NCBI GenBank assembly: GCA_016932695.1
Contig: JAFGCH010000094.1
Location: forward strand, 1 to 37,159
Length of the DNA stretch: 37,159 bases
Source: Acidimicrobiia bacterium
GTDB taxonomy: Bacteria; Actinomycetota; Acidimicrobiia; Spongiisociales; UBA11373
Reading direction: 5' to 3'
The first letter of the stretch is position 1. Each line of letters begins with the position of its first letter. Positions 1 through 8,283 of the stretch are shown piece by piece. The notes under the pieces were generated by a model. That model was given only the letters and a program-made list of their open reading frames with translations, searched no databases and had not been told where the DNA came from. The translations under genes and the position numbers were made by a program.

Positions 1-38
1 CAAGCCGGGAGAGGGGGCATCACGCGACCAACCCCTCA

Positions 39-44
39 TACACT
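39..44 (+). promoter_or_regulatory. Candidate leaderless -10 element of the DUF6159-like gene
   Basis: The hexamer TACACT (pattern TANNNT) ends 6 nt before the ATG at 51, and no purine-rich ribosome-binding site lies between them. In actinobacteria a -10 at this spacing places the transcript start on the start codon, giving a leaderless mRNA. Only the -10 pattern supports this; the window is too short upstream to judge a -35. Confidence 0.4.
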
Positions 45-50
45 CCCCCC

Positions 51-902
51 ATGGGACGCATCTCTAGAACCATGCAGCTGGCCCGGGCCTCCTGGGAAGT
101 GCTCAAAGCCGACAAGGAACTGATCGCCCTGCCGGTGATCTCGCTCCTCTCCACCCTGGTGGTGGCCGCCTCGTTCCTCGTCCCCATGGCGTGGGTGGGG
201 CGCTCGGAGACCGACCAGAACCCGGCGTGGGTGATCCTCCCGCTGGCGTTCGCCGCCTACCTGGTGCTGGCCTACATCACCATCTTCTTCAACGCCGCCC
301 TGATCCACGCCGCCAACGAGCGGCTGGAAGGAGGGGACCCCACCGTGGGCAGTGCCCTGCGCGGGGCGGCCTCCCGGGCGGGCCGGCTGTTCCCCTGGGC
401 CCTGCTCTCGGCCACCGTCTCCGCCCTGCTGCGCGCCGTGGAGGAGCGCGCCGGCGTCGTGGGCAAGGTGATCTCCGGCATCGCCGGCATGGCCTGGTCG
501 TTGGTGACCTTCCTGGTGCTCCCCATCCTGGTGATGGAAGACCTACGGGTGGGGGACGCCCTGAAGCGCTCGGCAAACCTCTTCAAAGGCACCTGGGGCG
601 AGAACATCGCCGCCCGGGCGGGCTTCGGCCTGCTCGGCTTCGTCGCCGTCTTGCCGGGGATCGCCGCCATCGCCGGGGCCTTCGCCCTGGGATCCTCCAC
701 CGACACCGTCACCGGCGCCATGAACGTCGCCGTCAATCCCCTGCTGCTCACCGTCGGCGTGATCTGGATCCTGGCGGTGGCCATGGTGCTGGCGGCCCTG
801 AGCGGCATCTTCCAGACCGCCCTGTACCGCTACGCCGCCGGCAAGCCCTCCCAGGGAGCCTTCTCCTCGGACACCCTCCAGGGGGCCTTTGGGGCGAAGT
901 AG
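51..902 (+). CDS. Multi-pass membrane protein, DUF6159-like
   Basis: A 283-residue integral membrane protein. It opens with a short cytoplasmic segment (MGRISRTMQLARASWEVLK) and then has about six hydrophobic stretches, near residues 25-48, 60-85, 115-130, 150-172, 198-222 and 235-262. The start resembles the DUF6159 family (SWEVLKADKELIALPVIS), whose function is unknown; I place it there from memory of the family pattern only. A hydrophilic loop around residues 172-192 (EDLRVGDALKRSANLFKGTWGEN) resembles the amphipathic segment that follows a membrane helix in this family. The ATG is preceded by a TANNNT hexamer and no Shine-Dalgarno, so it may be leaderless. It is followed at once by a strong hairpin terminator, so it looks monocistronic. 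No catalytic motif is visible. Confidence 0.8.
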   Translation: MGRISRTMQLARASWEVLKADKELIALPVISLLSTLVVAASFLVPMAWVGRSETDQNPAWVILPLAFAAYLVLAYITIFFNAALIHAANERLEGGDPTVGSALRGAASRAGRLFPWALLSATVSALLRAVEERAGVVGKVISGIAGMAWSLVTFLVLPILVMEDLRVGDALKRSANLFKGTWGENIAARAGFGLLGFVAVLPGIAAIAGAFALGSSTDTVTGAMNVAVNPLLLTVGVIWILAVAMVLAALSGIFQTALYRYAAGKPSQGAFSSDTLQGAFGAK

Positions 903-906
903 ACCG

Positions 907-939
907 ACTCCCCCTCCCGGCTTCGCCGGGAGGGGGAGT
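907..939 (+). terminator. Hairpin terminator after the DUF6159-like gene
   Basis: A perfect 15-bp stem (907-921 with 925-939) closes on a TTC loop, 5 nt after the stop codon. There is no T-run behind it, as is common in high-GC actinobacteria. The same sequence is also one half of the inverted repeat pair at 907-1027. Confidence 0.65.
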
Positions 940-1027
940 TGGGGGAGGGCAAGAGCGTGACTGAGGTCTTCTTGCAGTCTGCCCTCACCCCGCCCTCTCC
1001 CGCCCGAAGCGGCCGGGAGAGGGAGTG
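907..1027. repeat. Pair of inverted copies of a hairpin-forming intergenic repeat
   Basis: Copy A (about 907-957) reads ACTCCC..TCCCGGC..TTCG..CGGGAG..GGGGGAGGGCAAG. The reverse complement of 969-1027 reads ACTCCCTCTCCCGGCCGCTTCGGGCGGGAGAGGG..GTGAGGGCAGA, clearly the same element with small changes. The two copies face each other across about 11 nt, so the whole stretch could form a large cruciform. The first bases of the window (4-18, GCCGGGAGAGGGGGC) look like part of a third copy. This pattern suits a dispersed palindromic repeat family. Confidence 0.6.
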
Positions 1028-1054
1028 AACCCCCAGCCCACCCCCCAACGAACT

Positions 1055-1083
1055 GAGGGGCGGCCCCTGGGGGGCCGCCCCTC
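1055..1083 (-). terminator. Terminator of the liv operon
   Basis: A perfect 13-bp GC-rich stem (1055-1067 with 1071-1083) with a 3-nt loop starts 25 nt beyond the livK stop codon. It has no T-run on either strand and could stop transcription from both sides. Confidence 0.65.
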
Positions 1084-1107
1084 ACGCTAGGTAGTCCGAA
1101 CGGCTGC

Positions 1108-2571
1108 TTACCCGCCCAAGATGGCGCACGGCGCGTCGAAGGGGTGCGCCGCCGCCGTGGGGCCGACGAACATCGGGGCCGCGATGGCCAGGCCGTCGGA
1201 GGCCGCCGGGTCGATCCGGTGCACCACCGAGGCCCGCTCCATCACTTCGGCCGGAGTGCCCACGAAGGTCTTGACGGGCGACATGCCCTCGTAGTCCACC
1301 GCGGTCAGCGACTGGGCCGCCGCCAGGATGCCGGCGCGGGTCAGGTCGCCGTTGGCGATGGCCTGCTCCAGGGCTGCCTTGATGTTGTACTGCATGTCCC
1401 AGCCGGCGATGTAGCCCAGGTTCTTGTAGGCCGCATCGCGCCCGGCGGCTTCGAAGGCCGCCCGCATGGCCGCATGGCCCGGGGTGTCGGTATCCCAGCC
1501 GCCCGCCGGTGAGGTGTGGAAGAACACCCCCGCCTCGAAGAGCGGCCCCGCCGCGGTGCCCAGCAGGGCCGGGTTCCACGACGGGCCGACGCCCACGTAC
1601 AGAGCGGTCTGATGCCCGGCGCCGTACACGCCGCCGATCAGGGTGGCCAGCTCCTGCGGGCCGGTGACCACGAAGATCACATCCGGCTTGGTGCCGGCCA
1701 TAGCGATCACCGCGTCGTCGAGGGTGCCGCCGGCCGACATCGGGATCTGCAGTTGCTCGGCGAGCGGATCGCCGAGGCCGTAGGCCGCCGCGGCCAACTT
1801 GACACCGGCGGCATAGTCCTCGCCGTAGTCGCCGGGGAACTTGACGATGCCGTAGGTGAAGCCCTCCTTACCGAACTGCTGCGCCATCAGGCCGACCATG
1901 AAGTCGAAGCCGTTCATGGCCTCGGCGCAGTAGCTCGCCCCGGTCTCCATGATCAGGCCGCCGTCGATGTCGGTGAAGCTCCAACCGGAGTACCAGGTCG
2001 ACACCGAGGCAATCGTGTTGTCCGCGACGTACAGGGGCAGCGCCGCCAGGGTCTGCAGCGTGCCCAGGGTCTCCGCCAGGGCCGCCACACTCCCCCGGAT
2101 CTGCTCGTATCCGGCCACGTGCTGCTCCGCCACATAGCCGGCGTCGATGGTGTAGTCCTCCGGGACCACCACATCGAACTTCTTGCCGTCATCGGAGCCG
2201 ATGCCGCCCTCGGCGTTCACCCGGTTCCAGAAGTCGATGTGGCCGGCCGCCAGCGGCCCGCCGAACCCGGCGAAGGGGCCGGAGAAGTCCGAGATGTTGC
2301 CCAGGTAGATGCACCCGTTCTCCGGGTTGGCCGAACCGGGGCACGGCTCCATGGTGACGCCCACATCGAAGAGGATCTCCTCGGGCGCCTCGGTGGTGGT
2401 CGTGGGGGCGGCCGTCGTCGTAGGGGCGGCCGTCGTCGTAGGAGCGGCCGTCGTCGTAGGAGCGGCCGTCGTGGTGGTGGTCTCGGCGTCGTCGTCGCCG
2501 CAAGCCGCGGCTACCAACGAGAGGACCGCCAGCACGGCGAGCGCCGCAAACCAGGGTCGCCGTCTGATCAT
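1108..2571 (-). CDS. livK: ABC transporter substrate-binding lipoprotein, branched-chain amino acid (LivK) type
   Basis: The extracytoplasmic solute-binding component of the LivFGHMK-type importer. Translation most likely starts at the ATG at 2571, not at the longer track ORF, because GGGAGGAAACGAGAC precedes it. The 487-residue product has a charged N-terminus, a hydrophobic core and a lipobox ending LVAAAC, so Cys24 should carry the lipid anchor. An Asp/Thr/Ala/Pro linker follows (AAPTTT repeated four times), encoded by near-identical 12-bp units. The rest reads as a periplasmic-binding type I fold (YLGNISDFSGPFAG, then GIVKFPGDYGEDYA and VIFVVTGPQELATLIGG). Its own substrate is unknown. 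The fadD in the operon suggests a carboxylate rather than an amino acid, which is inference. It is the last gene of the operon, 103 nt after livM. Confidence 0.88.
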   Translation of the reverse strand: MIRRRPWFAALAVLAVLSLVAAACGDDDAETTTTTAAPTTTAAPTTTAAPTTTAAPTTTTEAPEEILFDVGVTMEPCPGSANPENGCIYLGNISDFSGPFAGFGGPLAAGHIDFWNRVNAEGGIGSDDGKKFDVVVPEDYTIDAGYVAEQHVAGYEQIRGSVAALAETLGTLQTLAALPLYVADNTIASVSTWYSGWSFTDIDGGLIMETGASYCAEAMNGFDFMVGLMAQQFGKEGFTYGIVKFPGDYGEDYAAGVKLAAAAYGLGDPLAEQLQIPMSAGGTLDDAVIAMAGTKPDVIFVVTGPQELATLIGGVYGAGHQTALYVGVGPSWNPALLGTAAGPLFEAGVFFHTSPAGGWDTDTPGHAAMRAAFEAAGRDAAYKNLGYIAGWDMQYNIKAALEQAIANGDLTRAGILAAAQSLTAVDYEGMSPVKTFVGTPAEVMERASVVHRIDPAASDGLAIAAPMFVGPTAAAHPFDAPCAILGG

Positions 2572-2656
2572 GTCTCGTTTCCTCCCTCTTCCCTCTCCTC
2601 TGTGTCTCACTTAGTGAGAGAGCCCCGCTGGGCCCCCTCGCCAATCTATCCGATCG

Positions 2657-2674
2657 GCCCGGCTCCTGCCGGGC
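2657..2674 (-). terminator. Small hairpin between livM and livK
   Basis: A 7-bp stem GCCCGGC/GCCGGGC with a 4-nt loop abuts the livM stop codon. It lacks a T-run. It could be a partial terminator or an mRNA-processing stem that sets the ratio of binding protein to permease; this is inference. Confidence 0.4.
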
Positions 2675-3859
2675 TCAGTAGCTGAAAGGCCAGCCCTTCC
2701 AGTAGTTCCGTACCCGGATCCAGATCCCGTAGAGCCCCATAGGCTCGAGGATGAGGAAGCCCACGATGAACAGGCCGAACAGGATCTGCTCGAACTGGAA
2801 GGTGTTGATCATCCCCGCCGGGTCCTTGGAGATGATGTGGGAGAGGCCGGGCAGGCCCGCCAGCCCCTCCACCACCTTGGGGAGGAAGGTGATGAAGAAG
2901 GCCCCCATGATCGACCCGGAGACCGTGGCCACCCCCCCGATGAGGATCATGGCGATGTATTTGATCGACAGCAGGAAGTTGAACCCCTCGGCGGTCAGCC
3001 GCCCCACCACCGCCCAGAACAGGGCCCCGGCGATGCCGGCATAGAACGAGGAAATAGTGAAGGCGATCAGCTTGTAGCGGCCCAGAGGGATGCCCATCAT
3101 CTCGGCGGCGATGTCGCGGTCCCGGATGGCGGCCAGGGCCCGGCCCACCCGGGAACGAAATAGGTTCTTGGCCGCCAGGCCCATGACGAGCAGCAAGATC
3201 AGGCCCAGGAAGAACAGCTTCTGCTGCTTGCTCATCCAGATACCGAAGACCTCGCCGTCCTGGTCGAAGCGGAACCCGAACAGCCGGTACTCGGCGGTGG
3301 GCCGCCCGTTGCCCGCCCCTCCGGTGAGCGTCCTGGCCTCGCGGAAGATGTGCTCCCCGAGGAACACCAGGCCCAGGGTCACGAACGCCAAGTACAGGCC
3401 GCGCAGCCGGGTGGCCACCGGGGCCACGATCAGCCCGGCCAGGGCGGCGATGATGCCCGCCAGCGGCAGCCAGATGATCATGTCGAGGCCGTAGCCCCGC
3501 AGCACCACTTCGGTGACCTGCTGGCCGGTGACGGGATCCATCGCCTGGCGGGTCTGTTCCACCCCGCCGAGGATGGCGGCGGTGTATGCCCCCAGGCCCA
3601 GGAAGAAGGCGTGGCCTAGGGACACCTGGCCGGCCATCCCGGTGACGATGTTCAGGCCCAGCGCCCCGATCGAGGCGAACATGGCGTAGGCCAGCAGCAC
3701 CATGATGTCCGACGAGATGCGGATGGGCCCGATGGCCCCGCCGGCGCCCAGGAAGACGGCGGCCGCCAGCAGTAGACCGAACCAGATGCGCTGGGTGACG
3801 CTCTTGAAGATGCCGGCGTCGGCGCGGTAGTCGGTGACCAGGCCGGGGCGCAGCCTCAT
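2675..3859 (-). CDS. livM: Branched-chain amino acid-type ABC transporter permease LivM
   Basis: One of the two membrane permeases of the importer, 394 residues from the ATG at 3859, which overlaps the livH stop as ATGA. The track ORF runs upstream in frame through livH, but that part is a shadow. The protein carries about ten hydrophobic segments. The family core is clear: ALGLNIVTGMAGQVSLGHAFFLGLGAYTAA near residues 66-95, and the EAA-like cytoplasmic loop RALAAIRDRDIAAEMMGIPLGRYKLIAFTISSFYAGIAGAL that docks on the ATPases. It is longer than a typical LivM core because of an extra loop around residues 105-130 (GVEQTRQAMDPVTGQQVTEV) and another near 170-205. It pairs with LivH to form the channel. 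Confidence 0.9.
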   Translation of the reverse strand: MRLRPGLVTDYRADAGIFKSVTQRIWFGLLLAAAVFLGAGGAIGPIRISSDIMVLLAYAMFASIGALGLNIVTGMAGQVSLGHAFFLGLGAYTAAILGGVEQTRQAMDPVTGQQVTEVVLRGYGLDMIIWLPLAGIIAALAGLIVAPVATRLRGLYLAFVTLGLVFLGEHIFREARTLTGGAGNGRPTAEYRLFGFRFDQDGEVFGIWMSKQQKLFFLGLILLLVMGLAAKNLFRSRVGRALAAIRDRDIAAEMMGIPLGRYKLIAFTISSFYAGIAGALFWAVVGRLTAEGFNFLLSIKYIAMILIGGVATVSGSIMGAFFITFLPKVVEGLAGLPGLSHIISKDPAGMINTFQFEQILFGLFIVGFLILEPMGLYGIWIRVRNYWKGWPFSY

Positions 3860-4749
3860 ACCCGCTCCACCTCCCTGGTGCCGAACAGGCCGTAGGGCCG
3901 CACCAGCAGCACCACGAACATCACCAGGTAGGGCACGACCTGGGAGAAGTTCTGCCCGATGTAGGGGGTCAGGTGCATCTGATAGGTGCCGGTGAGCGCC
4001 TCGGCGATGCCCACCATGAGCGCCGCCACCAGGGTGCCCCCGATGGAGTCCAGGCCCCCGATGACCACCACCGGCAAGGCCTTGAGGGCCAGGGTGTAGC
4101 TGGCCGGCCCCAGCGAGCCCAGGTCGGGGTTGATGAACAGGCTGGCCAGAGTGGCCAGCACCGAGGCCAGGGCCCAGGAAATGGCGAACACCGCCGCCAC
4201 CGAGACCCCCTGGATGAGGGCCACCTCCTGGTCGAAAGCCGCGGCCCGCATCGCCAAGCCCATGCGCGAGAAGCGGAAGAAAGCAAGCAGAGCCAGGAGC
4301 ACCACCACCGACACCACGATGGCCGCCACCCGGCGATGGCCGATGATGAGGCGGCCCACGTTGAAGGTGCTCAGCCCCCAAGGGTCCCCGGTGGAGCGCG
4401 GGCTCACGTCGTAGAAGTTGCCGGCGATGATCCGTATGGCCAGGTCCAGCCCGATGGTCATGATGGCTACGGCGAAGACCGGCTTGCCCACCATGGGGCG
4501 AAGGAACACCCGCTCGATGAACAGGCCGCTGATCACGGCGATGGCGATGGCGATGAGCACCGCGACGTAGAAGTTGAGGTGCACCAGGGTAGCGAAGTAG
4601 ACCACCCACCACCCGCCGAAGAGCATCAGGGCCGGCTGGGCGAAGCTGAGCACCTGCATCGACTTGTAGATGATCACGAAGCCCATGCCCAGCAGGGAGT
4701 AGACCGCCGCCAGGGCGATCCCGTTGATGAGGGCTTGGAGGAAGCTCAT
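3856..4749 (-). CDS. livH: Branched-chain amino acid-type ABC transporter permease LivH
   Basis: The second permease of the importer, 297 residues, about eight membrane segments. The N-terminus FLQALINGIALAAVYSLLGMGFVIIYKSMQVLSFAQPALMLFGGW is the classic LivH opening. The central loop MGLAMRAAAFDQEVALIQGVSVAAVFAISWALASVLATLASLF is the EAA-type ATPase contact. The motif KALPVVVIGGLDSIGGTLVAAL matches the conserved LivH C-terminal half. The ATG at 4749 overlaps the fadD stop as ATGA, and the stop overlaps the livM start, so translation of the three genes is probably coupled. Function follows from family knowledge; the transported substrate is not visible. Confidence 0.92.
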   Translation of the reverse strand: MSFLQALINGIALAAVYSLLGMGFVIIYKSMQVLSFAQPALMLFGGWWVVYFATLVHLNFYVAVLIAIAIAVISGLFIERVFLRPMVGKPVFAVAIMTIGLDLAIRIIAGNFYDVSPRSTGDPWGLSTFNVGRLIIGHRRVAAIVVSVVVLLALLAFFRFSRMGLAMRAAAFDQEVALIQGVSVAAVFAISWALASVLATLASLFINPDLGSLGPASYTLALKALPVVVIGGLDSIGGTLVAALMVGIAEALTGTYQMHLTPYIGQNFSQVVPYLVMFVVLLVRPYGLFGTREVERV

Positions 4750-6611
4750 CGGTACATCGCCTCGATCAGGTGGCCGAAGCGCTTCTCGATCTCGGAGCGC
4801 TTCACCTTCTGGGTGGCAGTGAGCTCGCCGGTCTCGTGGTCGAGCTCCTTGGGCAACAAAGTGAACCTCTTGATCTGCTCCACCGAGGCGAACTTGGCGT
4901 TGGTCTCATCCACCACCTTCTGGATCAGCTTGATGACTTCGGGTTTCTCCGACAGGTCGCGGTAAGTGGTGTGACCGATCTTGTGGCGCTGGGCCCACTC
5001 GCTGACCACATCGAATTCGATGCCGATCAGCGCGGTGAGGTACTTGCGCCGGTCCCCGATGACGATCGCCTCCTTGACGAAGGGCGAGGTCTTCAGGCTG
5101 TTCTCGATCTCCGAGGGGGAGATGTTCTTGCCGCCCGAAGTGATGATGATGTCCTTGATGCGGTCGACGATGCGGATGTGGGTGCCGTCCACCCACTCGC
5201 CCACATCGCCGGTGTGCAGCCAGCCCTCGGCGTCCAGGGTGCGGGCGGTAGCCTCGGGCATCTCCCAGTAGCCGACGAAGGATCCGGGGTGCCGGGTGAG
5301 GATCTCCCCGGTCTGCTCGTCGATCTTCACCTCGATCTGGCGGTAGGGCTCCCCCACCGTTCCCAGGCGCACCCGGCGGGGGCGGTTGGTGGTGGCAATG
5401 GCAGCGTTCTCCGTCATGCCGTACGCCTCATAGATGGGGACCCCGAGCGACATGAAGTACTCCAGGATCTCCGGGGCAATGGGCGCCGCCGCCGATACCC
5501 CGAACCGGCAGCGCCGCAGGCCGACCCGCTCCTTGAGCGCCCGGTACAGGAGCAGGTTGCCCAGCCAGTAGGCAACCGCGCTCAGCGGGGTATGCCGGCC
5601 GCCGGTGCGGACCAGAGTGCGGCCCAGCCAGCGCGCCACCCGCAACCACACCGCAGCGTTGACCTTCTTGAGCCGGGAGGCCGAGGCCAGCTTCACCTGG
5701 ATGCCGGCGTGGATGCGCTCCCAGATGCGAGGCACCCCCTGGAACACCGTCGGCTGGATGTCCCGGATGTCGGTCATCAGGGTCTCCAGGGACTCCCCGA
5801 AGTTGACCACGGCACCCGTCCACAGCGGCAGCCACACCGCGATGGCCTTCTCGTACACGTGGCACAGCGGCAGATAGGAGAGCACGAAGTCGTCGGGCCC
5901 CGGCGGCGGGTTGATGAGGCCCTCGCCGCTGGCCAGGATGCCCCCGGCGAAGTCGCAGTTGCCCACGGTGAGCATCGAGCCCTTGGGCGGGCCGGTGGTG
6001 CCGGAGGTGTAGATGAGATAGGCCAGGTCGTCGGTCTGGGCGGCGGCCATGCGTTCCTCCACCGCCCCGGGGTAAGCCCGCCGGTGAGCCCGGCCCTCCT
6101 CCATGAAGTCGTCCCACGAGACCAGGCGGGGATCCTGGTAGCGGTCGATCCCCCGCTGCTCGACGTAGACGATGCGCTCGAGCGCGGGGAGTTCCTCGGC
6201 GGGGATATCGAGCACCTTGTCGGCCTGCTCCTGATCCTCCACTACCAGCAGACGCGACCCGGAGTTCTGCAGCAGGTAGCGCACCTCGGTGGTGGGATTG
6301 GTGGGATACAGGCCCATGCACACCGCCCGCACCGAGATGGTGCCCACGTCGGTGAACAGCCACTCGGGGCGGTTCTCCGAATGGATGGCGACGCGGTCGC
6401 GGGGCCGGATCCCCAGAGCCAGCAGGGCGTGACCGAAGGTCTCCACCTGGTCCCAGTACTCCGCCCAGGAGATCTCCCGCCAGATGCCCCGGTTCTTCAC
6501 CCGGAGGGCGGCGTCCGTGGGGCGCTCGCGGGCCACCTGGCGCAAGCGGCTGGCGGCGGTGACGGCGGGGGTGGTGGCGGGGGGGGCGGGGGCGTCGGCC
6601 AGGGTGGTCAC
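4746..6611 (-). CDS. fadD: Long-chain fatty acid/carboxylate-CoA ligase (AMP-forming), FadD type
   Basis: An ANL-superfamily synthetase of 621 residues that activates a carboxylic acid to its acyl-CoA via an acyl-adenylate. The phosphate-binding loop is YTSGTTGPPKG (201-211). The A5 motif is YEAYGMTENA, the A7 motif GWLHTGDVGEW, and the hinge region DRIKDIIITSGGKNISPSEIEN. A C-terminal Lys sits in LTATQKVKR. All core motifs are intact. Length and sequence are closest to the FadD15/bubblegum long-chain type. The start is GTG at 6611, overlapping the livG stop as GTGA; the stop overlaps the livH ATG. Its place inside the importer operon suggests that the imported compound is an acid activated on entry; this is inference. 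The chain length of the substrate cannot be read from the sequence. Confidence 0.92.
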   Translation of the reverse strand: MTTLADAPAPPATTPAVTAASRLRQVARERPTDAALRVKNRGIWREISWAEYWDQVETFGHALLALGIRPRDRVAIHSENRPEWLFTDVGTISVRAVCMGLYPTNPTTEVRYLLQNSGSRLLVVEDQEQADKVLDIPAEELPALERIVYVEQRGIDRYQDPRLVSWDDFMEEGRAHRRAYPGAVEERMAAAQTDDLAYLIYTSGTTGPPKGSMLTVGNCDFAGGILASGEGLINPPPGPDDFVLSYLPLCHVYEKAIAVWLPLWTGAVVNFGESLETLMTDIRDIQPTVFQGVPRIWERIHAGIQVKLASASRLKKVNAAVWLRVARWLGRTLVRTGGRHTPLSAVAYWLGNLLLYRALKERVGLRRCRFGVSAAAPIAPEILEYFMSLGVPIYEAYGMTENAAIATTNRPRRVRLGTVGEPYRQIEVKIDEQTGEILTRHPGSFVGYWEMPEATARTLDAEGWLHTGDVGEWVDGTHIRIVDRIKDIIITSGGKNISPSEIENSLKTSPFVKEAIVIGDRRKYLTALIGIEFDVVSEWAQRHKIGHTTYRDLSEKPEVIKLIQKVVDETNAKFASVEQIKRFTLLPKELDHETGELTATQKVKRSEIEKRFGHLIEAMYR

Positions 6612-7453
6612 TCGGCACCTCCTCCGGCGGGGGCCGTGCCGTGCTCCTCGCCCAGGTAGGCGCGGATCACGTCGGGGTTGTTCTGTATCTCGGCGGGAGT
6701 GCCCACGGCGATGGGCCGGCCGAAATCGACGGCGAGCACGGTGTCGGCCAGGTCCATGACCATGCGCATCTCGTGTTCCACCAGGATGATCCCGATGCCC
6801 AGTTCCCAGCGGATGTCGTTGATGAAACGCGCCATGTCCTCGGTCTCTTCGAGGTTCATGCCCGCTACCGGCTCGTCGAGCATCAGCAGGCGCGGCGCCA
6901 TGGCCAGGGCCCGGCCCAGCTCCACCCGCTTCTGCAGGCCGTAGGGGAGCATGGCCACATAGGACTTGCGCACCGGCTGCAGCCCGAGGAACTCCACCAG
7001 GCCCTCCACCACTTCGCGGTTGCGGGCCTCTTCGCGGCTGGCCCGGCCGGCGCGCACCAGGGCGGCCAGGGTGCCGTACTTCAGGTGCTGGTGACGGCCC
7101 AGCATCAGGTTGTCCAGCACCGTCATCTGGGGGAACAGCTCGATGTTCTGGAAGGTGCGGGCGATCCCCAGGTCGGCGATGCGGTCGGGGCGCATGCCCA
7201 GGAGCTCCCGGCCCTCGTAGCGCACGGATCCCCGCTGAGGGTGATAGAAGCCGGACACGCAGTTGAAGATCGAGGTCTTCCCGGCCCCGTTGGGGCCGAT
7301 GATGGCGAACAACTCGTTGGTGTGGACCTTGAAGGAGATCCCGTCCACCGCCTTGACCCCGGCGAAGGACAGGTGGATGTCATCGACTTCGAGGATCACG
7401 TTCCCCGGCTCGCCGCCGTGGGGCAGGACTTCGTGCAGCCGACGTGCCCTCAC
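6608..7453 (-). CDS. livG: Branched-chain amino acid-type ABC transporter ATPase LivG
   Basis: One of the two ATPases that power the LivHM permeases. The motifs are Walker A GPNGAGKTS, the LivG-type signature LPYGLQKRVELGRALA, Walker B LLMLDEPVAGMN and the switch His in LVEHEMRMV. The track ORF extends far upstream through livF in another gene's shadow. Two starts are possible: a GTG at 7453 that overlaps the livF stop as GTGA, like the other junctions in this operon, or a GTG 18 codons later at MILEVDDIHLSF. I chose the first because of the uniform overlap pattern; it gives 281 residues. The domain proper begins at the second. LivG forms a heterodimer with LivF at the inner face of the membrane. 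Confidence 0.88.
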   Translation of the reverse strand: MRARRLHEVLPHGGEPGNVILEVDDIHLSFAGVKAVDGISFKVHTNELFAIIGPNGAGKTSIFNCVSGFYHPQRGSVRYEGRELLGMRPDRIADLGIARTFQNIELFPQMTVLDNLMLGRHQHLKYGTLAALVRAGRASREEARNREVVEGLVEFLGLQPVRKSYVAMLPYGLQKRVELGRALAMAPRLLMLDEPVAGMNLEETEDMARFINDIRWELGIGIILVEHEMRMVMDLADTVLAVDFGRPIAVGTPAEIQNNPDVIRAYLGEEHGTAPAGGGAE

Positions 7454-8238
7454 GACAGCCACCTCTTCTTGCGGCGGTACTGCTTGACGTTGGCAAAGGA
7501 ACGGATCTCGTCGCCGCCCGAGTGCAGGCCGAGATAGAACTCGCGCACGTCCTCGTCCTTCAACAGTTCGGCCGACGGCTTGTCCATGACCATCTTCCCG
7601 GTCTCGAGGATGTAGCCGTGGGAGGAGATGGTCAGGGCCATGCCGGCGTTCTGCTCCACCAGGAGCACCCCGGTGCCCTGGCGGTTGATCTCCACGATGA
7701 TGTCGCGGATCTCCTGGACCAGCATGGGGGCCAGGCCCAGGCTGGGCTCGTCCAGCAGCAGGTAGCGCGGCGCCGACATCAGGGCCCGGCCGATGGCCAG
7801 CATCTGCTGCTGGCCGCCGGAGAGGTACCCGGCGATGAACTTGGGCCGCTGCTTGAGGTCGGGGAACAAGCCGTAGACCCGGTCCATGTTCTCGTTGAGC
7901 TTGCGGCGGTTGGTGTGGGCCCCGAGCCGGAGGTTCTCTTCCACCGTCAGCTCGGCCAGCACTCGCCGTCCCTCCAGGGCCTGGCTGACTCCGAGCTTCA
8001 CGATCTTGGAGGCGGAGAGATGGTCGATGCGCTGGCCGTCGAGGGTGATCTCCCCCTTGGTGATCTCCCCGTTCTGCACGTCGAGGATGCCGCTGATGGC
8101 CCGCAGGGTGGTGGTCTTGCCCGCCCCGTTGGCGCCGAGCAAGGCGACGATGGTGCCGTCGGGGACCTGGAGGGAGATGCCCCGCAGGACCAGGATCACA
8201 TCGTGGTACACCACCTCGACGTTCTTCAGAGCGAGCAC
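7450..8238 (-). CDS. livF: Branched-chain amino acid-type ABC transporter ATPase LivF
   Basis: The second ATPase of the importer and the first gene of the operon, 262 residues from GTG 8238 with a GGGGAGGG stretch upstream. Walker A is GANGAGKTT, the signature LSGGQQQMLAIGRAL, Walker B YLLLDEPSLGL and the switch region LVEQNAG. The upstream part has the LivF hallmark ALEGRRVLAELTVEENLRLGAH. It is about 20 residues longer than usual LivF because of a basic C-terminal tail (SFANVKQYRRKKRWLS). The promoter candidate lies at 8284-8313. Confidence 0.9.
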   Translation of the reverse strand: MLALKNVEVVYHDVILVLRGISLQVPDGTIVALLGANGAGKTTTLRAISGILDVQNGEITKGEITLDGQRIDHLSASKIVKLGVSQALEGRRVLAELTVEENLRLGAHTNRRKLNENMDRVYGLFPDLKQRPKFIAGYLSGGQQQMLAIGRALMSAPRYLLLDEPSLGLAPMLVQEIRDIIVEINRQGTGVLLVEQNAGMALTISSHGYILETGKMVMDKPSAELLKDEDVREFYLGLHSGGDEIRSFANVKQYRRKKRWLS

Positions 8239-8283
8239 CGCACCCGGCCCTCCCCGGCCATGTCCTCGATCCCGGCCGCCGCC

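Noticed and set aside
3860-4612. Apparent fusion of a long N-terminal part to LivM in the track
   Set aside because: The extra 251 residues are livH read in another frame. The ATG at 3859 overlapping the livH stop is the real start.
4770-6659. Long plus-strand ORF of 629 codons
   Set aside because: It lies antisense to fadD, whose motifs are complete. The translation is rich in His, Asp, Gly and Gln without any domain, typical of an antisense shadow in GC-rich DNA.
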